Of a stretch of DNA of 47,366 nt, positions 41,123-47,366 are shown piece by piece. The position numbers and the translations under genes were made by a program. A model generated the notes under the pieces. The model saw only the letters and a list, made by a program, of their open reading frames with translations, did no database searches and was not told the DNA's origin. This stretch comes from CAIQPO01 sp964648275 (lineage in GTDB: Bacteria > Patescibacteriota > Microgenomatia > UBA1400 > MFAQ01), in the NCBI GenBank assembly GCA_964648275.1, contig CAZYOB010000006.1, positions 1 through 47,366 on the forward strand, read 5' to 3'. The first letter of the stretch is position 1, and every line of letters starts with the position of its first letter.

Positions 41123-42258
41123 TTACTTGTGTGCTTTTTGTAAACAGCTAGTGTTTCTTTAGCCATCTTTTTCCAGGAATATTTCTTTACCTGAAGGAGA
41201 CCTTTGTTTATCAACTTTTCTCTTAAATTCCGATCCCCGATCACTAACTCCAATTTATTTACCAGATCATCAACACTTTCTGGGTCGAAGAAAAGAGCGG
41301 CATCACCGTAGACTTCTGGCAGGCATGAAGCGGATGAGGAGATGACAGGGAGGCCGGTTTTCATGGCCTCAAGACCAGTCAGCCCAAAACCTTCCATCTT
41401 ACTGGGGTGGACAAGACAAAGCGCGAGACTGTAAAGCTGGCTGACTTCTTCGTCCGAGCGGAAACCGAGCAGATTGATATAACTACCTGCCCCTTTCTCG
41501 ATTATTCTGCGGCTGATCCTTTCATAGAATACATTTCTGGCGCAAACAATGGCGAGCATCAGATCGACTTCTTTCGTCTGATTGTGTTTGATAACCGCGT
41601 CGATCAGGAGATCAACATTTTTATGGGGGTAAACGCTGCCGGTGTAAATGACGAATGGCTGAACTAAACCGAATTTGGACAAGACCTGCTTTTTCTCCGC
41701 CTCGGAGAGCTTCACTTGTTTAATATTCGAATCGACCGCTTCATAAGTAACGGTAATTTTATTTTCAGGAAGTCTGAAGTTTTTGATCAGGTCTTTTTTA
41801 ACATATTCAGAAGGGACTATGATCGATCTCGCCTTGCGAACAACAGTGGAAACCAAGAATAAATATCCGGCTCTTTTTATTGAATAAAAGAGCGGGTGGT
41901 GGGTAGTGGTCCCCTTTCCTTTTGAATGGTGTTTTATCAAGTCATGAATGGTAATGATCAGCTTCCCAGGATAAAGAAATGGGGCATTGAAGTGAGGCAC
42001 ATGGAGTAAGTCAAGGTTTTCTCTGGCAAAGATGAAGGGTAAGACCAACTGTTCAAGAAAGCCGTAGATTGGGATGTTCACCTCTCTGACCGTAACATTG
42101 GGATAGTCTTTGAATTGAGTCAGATGGTTTTTTTTCAGAAAGAGGACGTAGTGATTTTTCTTGTCCGACGATAAGACGTCCCCTATCAGTCTGGTCACAT
42201 ACCGGCCAAGACCTGCGTGTTCTAAACCATATAGTCTGGCATCAATTCCGATTCTCAT
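41119..42258 (-). CDS. GT4-family glycosyltransferase
   Basis: A 379-residue GT-B enzyme. It has GIDARLYGLEHAGLGRYV at the start, ITIHDLIKHHSKG in the acceptor domain, VIYTGSVYPHKNVDLLIDAV, and the EX7E block HPSKMEGFGLTGLEAMKTG. It belongs to the mannosyltransferase-like group of capsule and LPS clusters. It lies 3 nt after the GT2 gene at 42262-43176 and couples to the next GT4 by ATGA. Substrate unknown. Confidence 0.92.
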   Translation of the reverse strand: MRIGIDARLYGLEHAGLGRYVTRLIGDVLSSDKKNHYVLFLKKNHLTQFKDYPNVTVREVNIPIYGFLEQLVLPFIFARENLDLLHVPHFNAPFLYPGKLIITIHDLIKHHSKGKGTTTHHPLFYSIKRAGYLFLVSTVVRKARSIIVPSEYVKKDLIKNFRLPENKITVTYEAVDSNIKQVKLSEAEKKQVLSKFGLVQPFVIYTGSVYPHKNVDLLIDAVIKHNQTKEVDLMLAIVCARNVFYERISRRIIEKGAGSYINLLGFRSDEEVSQLYSLALCLVHPSKMEGFGLTGLEAMKTGLPVISSSASCLPEVYGDAALFFDPESVDDLVNKLELVIGDRNLREKLINKGLLQVKKYSWKKMAKETLAVYKKHTSK

Positions 42259-42261
42259 ATT

Positions 42262-43176
42262 TTAGGTTAGCTTATACTTCAGAATTCTGAAGTAACCTTT
42301 CAGGGCGATGCCCGTGAGGACAAGCCAGGTGAGGATTTTGGGGTATTTATCCGAGTAGAACTTCTTGTAAAAAATTTTCCAGGCATCGGTGGAAGCCTTG
42401 GCCACTTTAAGTCGATTGGCTTTGTCGGATGAGGCTATCTTGGCCGATTCTTTTCTTAATCCGGAACTGGCCCCACGAAGATGCAGAGTGCTGACCTTTG
42501 GGTAATAGATTATTTTGTAGCCTGCCTGACCAATCCGGTAAGAAAGATCAATGTCTTCTCCATAGAAGAAATATGATTCATCCCAGCCACCCAATTTCAA
42601 GAAAAGTTTTGTCGGCATCATCATGAATGATCCTGCAGTAACGGGAATTGCATGAGTGCGGTTGATCTTCTTATATCCCAGATGGTAATTATTGAAGAAC
42701 GTTGAGTTGGGAAAGATAGATGACAGCCCAAACAGTTTACAAAAGCTGGTCCAGGGATCCGGGAATCCGCGGTGGTTATCGTAATCGATGGAGCCGTCCT
42801 TTAAATAAAGCTTGACTGTAATTGCGCCCACATCCTGATGATTTTTTAGAAACTTCAATGGCTTGACAAGACTATACTGGCGGACGACGGGATCGGAGTT
42901 GAGGAAGAGGACAAACCTGGCGTCAGTGGCTTTCATTCCTAGATTATTGGCTTTGGCGAAGCCGAGATTTTTTCTTTTTTTGATCAGTAAAACTTGGGGG
43001 TATTGTTTTTCGATCATTTTGACCGAACCATCCTTAGAGGCATTATCAACCACTACGACCTGAAGCCCTCCGGTGGGTTTGGCGGCTTTAAAAACAGATG
43101 CCAAACAATTATCCAGAAGTTGTCTGGTGTTATAGCTGACAATAATGATGGCTAGTTCGTTTGTGGGGCGTTTCAT
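42262..43176 (-). CDS. GT2-family glycosyltransferase (rhamnosyltransferase-like)
   Basis: A 304-residue GT-A enzyme. Nucleotide motif LAIIIVSYNTRQLLDNCL, then VVVVDNASKDGSV; the metal motif is FLNSDPVV; the acceptor region has PVTAGSFMMMPTKLF and FFYGEDIDLSYRIGQAGY. A C-terminal hydrophobic segment (about 280-300) may tether it to the membrane. It resembles WbbL-type rhamnosyltransferases. ATGA overlap with the upstream GT4 gene. Confidence 0.92.
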   Translation of the reverse strand: MKRPTNELAIIIVSYNTRQLLDNCLASVFKAAKPTGGLQVVVVDNASKDGSVKMIEKQYPQVLLIKKRKNLGFAKANNLGMKATDARFVLFLNSDPVVRQYSLVKPLKFLKNHQDVGAITVKLYLKDGSIDYDNHRGFPDPWTSFCKLFGLSSIFPNSTFFNNYHLGYKKINRTHAIPVTAGSFMMMPTKLFLKLGGWDESYFFYGEDIDLSYRIGQAGYKIIYYPKVSTLHLRGASSGLRKESAKIASSDKANRLKVAKASTDAWKIFYKKFYSDKYPKILTWLVLTGIALKGYFRILKYKLT

Positions 43177-44378
43177 TTTGAAACCTGTTCTTCGTAGACA
43201 GCTTCTAGCTTTTTGGTAATACTGGCATAGTCAAAGTGTTCTTCGACTAGTTTTCTGGCCGCCTTAGCAAGAGTTTCTGCGAGACTGGGGGATTTTATCA
43301 GTTTAACCACATGATCGGCAATCTCTTTGGGTGTATCCCCTATTAGAACATGCTCTCCAGGCTTGGTATTCAAGCCTTCCATACCCACCCTGGTCGAGAC
43401 AATCGGCAGGCAGCTGGCCATGGCAGCCAGGTTCTTTAGCCTGGTACCTCCAGGTCCTTTAATGGTAGAGGCGAAGACGGTCGAATCGTGGTAGGCGTTC
43501 ACCAGGGTGTCAATATCGTTTTCCGCTATGGAATTGATGATGACGCCATCCTTACCTTTGGCAGCTTCCATGATGCCCGGAGTGATGTGTTGGCCGACGA
43601 TAAGTAACTGGGCATCTTTAATGGATTTTCTGACTAGCGGGAAGACATCCTTGATGAGAACGAGGGCGGCTTCGATGTTCTGTAGCCATTTGAAATTACT
43701 AACAAAAAGAATGGTCTTCACTTTATCATTCCAGTTGTTTTTCTTTTGGAAAAGATCGAGGTTAACACCGTTGGGAACGATGTTTACATCCATTCCCGGC
43801 TCGAGTTTGAGCATTTCTTTTTTGTCTGCTTCGGAAACGGCTACCACTTGGGTAGCATGACGCCAGTAGTATCTTTCTGATCGCTTCAGCTTCTCTACAT
43901 CTATTTGAAGAAGCGGTTTCAGGATCTTGGGAGCGGTCTGGTTAACATAATGTTGATAGACGAGGTACTCGATAGTCTGGTCGACCAGAACGACCGGAAG
44001 GTTGGTCTTGGGAATATGAGGCATGACATAAAAAGTTTCGGCATGGATCAAGTCATAACCGTTATCCTCCAGCTCATGAGTAACGGCTTCTTTTACTCCG
44101 GAGGCGTGGTTCCTGACAATGAGAAAGGGGTCAAGGGAGAAACCGGTCCTCAAAATATTTTTTAGAGTCCAGGGTGTTTTACTGCGCTGGAAAGTACGGA
44201 CTTTTTTGCAGTACTTAAGCAGATGCTTAATATTCTCGTTCTCTTTTTTGTCTTTTATAAGAGAGAAAAGAGTGATCTCGTTATCCTTGCACAGATGCTT
44301 GAGAAGGTTGAGGGTGCGGATCTGTCCCCCGGATGAATCGGGATATGGCAGGTAAGGAGTAAGCATTAACACTTTCAT
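43173..44378 (-). CDS. GT4-family glycosyltransferase
   Basis: A 401-residue GT-B enzyme. It starts KVLMLTPYLPYPDSSGGQIRT, has a long acceptor domain, then ILFVSNFKWLQNIEAALVLI and the donor block TIKGPGGTRLKNLAAMASCLP, in which the EX7E pair is replaced (GTRLKNLAAMA). This fits the PssH/WsaF-like or TPR-associated GT4 subgroup with G-x-K/R-x-K loops. Gap of 13 bp to the upstream membrane enzyme gene. Confidence 0.88.
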   Translation of the reverse strand: MKVLMLTPYLPYPDSSGGQIRTLNLLKHLCKDNEITLFSLIKDKKENENIKHLLKYCKKVRTFQRSKTPWTLKNILRTGFSLDPFLIVRNHASGVKEAVTHELEDNGYDLIHAETFYVMPHIPKTNLPVVLVDQTIEYLVYQHYVNQTAPKILKPLLQIDVEKLKRSERYYWRHATQVVAVSEADKKEMLKLEPGMDVNIVPNGVNLDLFQKKNNWNDKVKTILFVSNFKWLQNIEAALVLIKDVFPLVRKSIKDAQLLIVGQHITPGIMEAAKGKDGVIINSIAENDIDTLVNAYHDSTVFASTIKGPGGTRLKNLAAMASCLPIVSTRVGMEGLNTKPGEHVLIGDTPKEIADHVVKLIKSPSLAETLAKAARKLVEEHFDYASITKKLEAVYEEQVSK

Positions 44379-44391
44379 ATTTTTTCAGAAT

Positions 44392-45819
44392 TTACTTGGA
44401 TAGTTGGATGATGATGAATTTCTCCGTTTTTTCCAAGACGGTGAACTTTTTTTCCAACTCTCTGGCCTCATCATCGTAAACTACCGAAACATAGTGAGTT
44501 GCTCCCTTGATGATCTTATCGTCGATGTAGTATCCCAGAGGCCAACCACTGCGACCGGTCTGATAAAGGAAGGCCGTGTCACCGTTGTATGGGGCAATCA
44601 CTTTGGCGTCCTTGGGAGTAAGTTCATCGACTGCTTTTCCGGCTTCAATGATGGCAGGGTTGTTGATATGGTAATAGGGTTCGATGTCATACCAGGAAAG
44701 TGCGATCATGATGGCGAAAACTCCGGCTCCGGTGAAGATGGTCAACCAGCGGGAATAGGTAGTCCGGGAAAGTCCGAACATCAGGCTGGCTCCTTTGGCT
44801 AGAATGACACAGATGAAAGGAATAATGATTGCCTGGTAATAATCATGGCGAACGTTGCCTCCGGCGACGATCGAGAAATATGCCAGTATCCCCAGCATCC
44901 ACAACCAATAAGTAACGCCTTCATTTTTTGGCTTAGCAATTAATCCCAACAGGAAGAAAGAGGTACCGTAAATCCCGAGTATTAATTTGCCCAGTCTTTC
45001 CGCGAACAACCAGCGGAACCAGGCGGGTCTGAAACGAATACCTGAGGAATTAAGCAGCCAGTCTGATGCTGGAATACCCTCAGGGAACTGGGCAATGTGT
45101 CGACGCCATAAGTAGAAGGGAATGAAAGAGACGCCTGCGTAAGCCAGGGCATCAACTAGGGTGAGCCTTTGCAGTACCAGCTGGCGGAGAATAATGGCGG
45201 CGTGAGGCAGGGTGAAGAAGATAGCATAGGGTTTAACCAGAACTGCACCGGCAAGAGACAGAGCACTGAGAAGGAAGTAAAACCTCTTAGAAAGATTCTT
45301 TTTATCGGTTGAAACCAAGAGCCACCAGAATGATGCCAATAGAAGAGTGATCATCAGCGGTTCGGGAAGAATAACGCGCGAGTAAAAAATATTAAAAGGT
45401 AAAACGGCCATGAAAAGCGCCGAAAGCCAACCAACGAAAAATCCGGATAATTTTTGAGCGATATGGAATAGGAAGAATATAGAAACCAAAGAGAGAATGA
45501 CCGACGTGAGTCTACCTGCTGTATCCAGACCTAACTGTGGAAGGGCGGTGTAAGTGAAGTAATGCAAAAGGTTGTAAAGAGGAAACTCAACCATACGGTA
45601 GCCCTTGGGATTATCTTTGCCTGACTGAATATTGGAGAAGTCGTGATATGTGGGTACCAGAAGGTTGACACCTTTCTCGACAAAGTTGCGGGTAACAGAG
45701 GCAGTATCCGCCTGACGGAAAGAATGCCAATCAGCGACAGGATTGTCGATTTTGTAGAGGCGAACCGCAGCAGCCAGTATTAATACCAGCGAAACGAGGA
45801 AGATTTTTGTTTTGTTCAT
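44392..45819 (-). CDS. GT-C-fold membrane glycosyltransferase (ArnT/PMT_2-like)
   Basis: A 475-residue polytopic protein with about ten to twelve helices. The first external loop is VADWHSFRQADTASVTRNF with a catalytic-type Asp (ADT), like the DE/DD loop of PMT_2 family enzymes; RMVEFPLYNLLHYF follows. These transferases use polyprenyl-phosphate sugars on the outer side of the membrane. The soluble C-terminal part (about 380-475) has EAGKAVDELTPKDAKVIAP. Overlaps the ligase-like gene by ATGA. Substrate unknown. Confidence 0.82.
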   Translation of the reverse strand: MNKTKIFLVSLVLILAAAVRLYKIDNPVADWHSFRQADTASVTRNFVEKGVNLLVPTYHDFSNIQSGKDNPKGYRMVEFPLYNLLHYFTYTALPQLGLDTAGRLTSVILSLVSIFFLFHIAQKLSGFFVGWLSALFMAVLPFNIFYSRVILPEPLMITLLLASFWWLLVSTDKKNLSKRFYFLLSALSLAGAVLVKPYAIFFTLPHAAIILRQLVLQRLTLVDALAYAGVSFIPFYLWRRHIAQFPEGIPASDWLLNSSGIRFRPAWFRWLFAERLGKLILGIYGTSFFLLGLIAKPKNEGVTYWLWMLGILAYFSIVAGGNVRHDYYQAIIIPFICVILAKGASLMFGLSRTTYSRWLTIFTGAGVFAIMIALSWYDIEPYYHINNPAIIEAGKAVDELTPKDAKVIAPYNGDTAFLYQTGRSGWPLGYYIDDKIIKGATHYVSVVYDDEARELEKKFTVLEKTEKFIIIQLSK

Positions 45820-47162
45820 GATTTTTGAGGGCTAATTGCTAACCCCATAAATGCCCAGAATAGAATGGCGACCTTACTCGCCTCAAAGACGTCAAGGAAA
45901 AGAGCGGTGACCATGAAGAAGACAAAAACACCGAGAGAGGAAACGGCAATTATTTTATCTATACCATTGTGTGACAGTCTGTGTTTAAGGGCTTTAAAGA
46001 GGCCGATAAGGACAGAGATGAAAGCAAGGAAGCCAAGTAAACCCGTCTCGCCCAGTGCGCGGAGGTAGTCATTGTCTGTAGCTATGGTAAGTGAGGAATA
46101 GCCGGTGCCCAAGAAAGGATTTTTGTAGAAAGCGCGCAGGGCGCGGGGCCATTCAACATCAAAGCGGATACTGGTGGATCTGTCCTCTTGAATAGGTCTG
46201 AGAGCTTCCGGGGTTGGAGTGGGTGCGGGAGTGATGGTTGCCTGTACGACGTCGGGCTGAGCATAGACAGGATGGACAATACTGACTGAGGAGGTCTCAG
46301 TAATAAAGACGTTGAAGATGTTAATAAATCTGTTCATGATCGCCGGAGAGGTGGCGACTCCGATACCGATGATCAACATAAAGACAAATCCCAAAAGATA
46401 TCGGCGATATAAAAGAGTGACCAGGGCGACCGAAACGACTAGACCTGCCAAACTGATCCTGGATCCGGTCTGCATAAAGAGCCATAAAACAATGGAAAAG
46501 GAGGCGATGAACGGAAGTCGGCGTAACCAAGAAGTGAAGTGGGCGGAGATGGAGGCAAGAAAGATCATGATCATGGAAAGGTAGACAGCCAGATCGTAGT
46601 GACCGGCAAAGGTACTGGAGAGGGTAACTCCCGGACGAAGGGTGAGAGCCAAGCCCTTACTGGCTTCGCTATCCATAGTAGAGATCACCGGTGCATTGAA
46701 ATACAGCTGGGCGATACCGTAAACGAACACGCCGATGACCGGAAGAAGAATAAGCTGGAGATAGAAGAAGCGATCTTTTTCTTTCCTGCCGGCGTAATAA
46801 ACAAGGAAAAAGACGAGAATATATTCAATACGACGGAGGTAATGAAGGACGACCAGAAGTGGCTGGACATTTTTAGTTATCAAAATAGCGGAGAGAGTGG
46901 AGACTAGCCCAACAAAGAAGAAGATGGCGATCTGGGGAGTGATCGAGGGCAGGCGTACTTTTTTCTCGGCGATAATCTTCAAAACCAAGAGTCCAAAAAC
47001 CACTCCAATGAAAAAATCTTCCGCACGAATGGCAACATATGTGCCAGGGACATTAAACAAAGGGAACTTTGGATAAAGAGGGATGAAAATAAATAACGCG
47101 GCAACGGCGTATTTATATAAGGAATTTAAGAGCTTCAGAATAGGTCCTTCGGCTTTTTTCAT
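45816..47162 (-). CDS. O-antigen ligase/polymerase-like membrane protein
   Basis: A 448-residue polytopic protein with about eleven helices and one large external loop (about 280-345, containing ITPAPTPTPEALRPIQEDR). The Wzy_C/WaaL region is seen in LWLFMQTGSRISLAGLVVS (Arg in the external loop) and FLGTGYSSL. Family members join glycans to a lipid or protein carrier or polymerise repeat units outside the membrane. The ATG follows AAAGGAG directly (spacing of about 1 nt), and the start overlaps the upstream GT2 gene by 50 bp. Confidence 0.85.
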   Translation of the reverse strand: MKKAEGPILKLLNSLYKYAVAALFIFIPLYPKFPLFNVPGTYVAIRAEDFFIGVVFGLLVLKIIAEKKVRLPSITPQIAIFFFVGLVSTLSAILITKNVQPLLVVLHYLRRIEYILVFFLVYYAGRKEKDRFFYLQLILLPVIGVFVYGIAQLYFNAPVISTMDSEASKGLALTLRPGVTLSSTFAGHYDLAVYLSMIMIFLASISAHFTSWLRRLPFIASFSIVLWLFMQTGSRISLAGLVVSVALVTLLYRRYLLGFVFMLIIGIGVATSPAIMNRFINIFNVFITETSSVSIVHPVYAQPDVVQATITPAPTPTPEALRPIQEDRSTSIRFDVEWPRALRAFYKNPFLGTGYSSLTIATDNDYLRALGETGLLGFLAFISVLIGLFKALKHRLSHNGIDKIIAVSSLGVFVFFMVTALFLDVFEASKVAILFWAFMGLAISPQKS

Positions 47163-47366
47163 CTCCTTTGATTATCCCAAATAATAACCAGCGAAGCAAT
47201 GAGCCGCAGAAGAAGGCAAATCTGACAAGTGGGAGTTGCCAGTGTGGCTTATGTTTCTTCCAAAAATAAAGCATATATTTGATCTCGCTGGTAAGAGCAA
47301 GGTAGGATCCGCCGGATGCTCCACCGAGGTGGACGATGGTGGGCGACTTTTTAAAATATGTTTTGA
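47113..47366 (-). CDS. C-terminal part of a GT2-family glycosyltransferase (truncated by window)
   Basis: An open frame entering from the right edge gives 83 residues and ends at a TAA at 47113-47115. It begins KTYFKKSPTIVHLGGASGG, matching the HLGGASG motif just after the acceptor domain of rhamnosyltransferase-like GT2 proteins, and continues with a hydrophobic segment (FAFFCGSLLRWLLFGII) and a basic end, as in the GT2 at 42262-43176. It overlaps the ligase-like gene by 50 bp. The rest of the gene lies beyond the window. Confidence 0.75.
   Translation of the reverse strand, partial: KTYFKKSPTIVHLGGASGGSYLALTSEIKYMLYFWKKHKPHWQLPLVRFAFFCGSLLRWLLFGIIKGDEKSRRTYSEALKFLI

Overview
The window looks like chromosome from a Candidate Phyla Radiation (Patescibacteria) bacterium, most likely Microgenomates-like. 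This is inferred from gene content, not from a marker tree. Genes are short and tightly packed, with many 4-nt ATGA overlaps. The division cluster has lost its mur ligases, RecO and some other proteins are shortened, and DUF4012 and DUF4342 proteins are present. TGA acts as a stop in the ATGA overlaps, so there is no sign of the recoded SR1/Gracilibacteria genetic code.

Layout. 1-4.6 kb: a partial gene, two glycosyltransferases and a large secreted LCAT-like lipase/acyltransferase. 4.6-5.7 kb: a small membrane protein, tRNA-Val(CAC) and signal peptidase I. 5.7-12.5 kb: an apparent operon ileS-rodA-rplU-methyltransferase-rpmA-parB behind a T-box leader with antiterminator and terminator. 12.5-18.2 kb: a GT-C membrane glycosyltransferase, a DUF35 OB-fold protein, a PEBP protein, a gene-free stretch that may encode a structured ncRNA, a lipoprotein and an ABC-2 exporter. 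18.2-22.9 kb: a VanW protein, a Tat-type polysaccharide deacetylase, a cupin, TspO, a Y-family polymerase with a small upstream partner, and two small proteins. 22.9-33.4 kb: the dcw cluster mraZ-rsmH-ftsL-ftsI-dgkA-mraY-ftsW-murG-ftsQ-ftsA-ftsZ-DUF4342, with a MraZ-box-like direct repeat in front. 33.5-38.9 kb: a priming sugar transferase, DUF4012, recO, glyS and a lipoprotein as one unit. 39.0-47.4 kb: mannose-1-phosphate guanylyltransferase and a run of glycosyltransferases with an O-antigen-ligase-like protein.

The genes mainly serve envelope construction and division: lipid-linked peptidoglycan precursor synthesis (MraY, MurG, undecaprenol recycling by DgkA), septal and lateral synthesis (FtsW/FtsI, RodA), division scaffolding (FtsZ/A/Q/L) and surface glycan assembly (WcaJ-like initiator, GT4/GT2 enzymes, GT-C enzymes, ligase). 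Translation genes (ileS, glyS, rplU, rpmA, rsmH, tRNA-Val) are mixed in. The most notable regulatory signals are the ileS T-box, the mraZ direct repeat, and several first-in-operon genes whose -10 box lies only 6-8 nt before the start codon, which suggests leaderless mRNAs.
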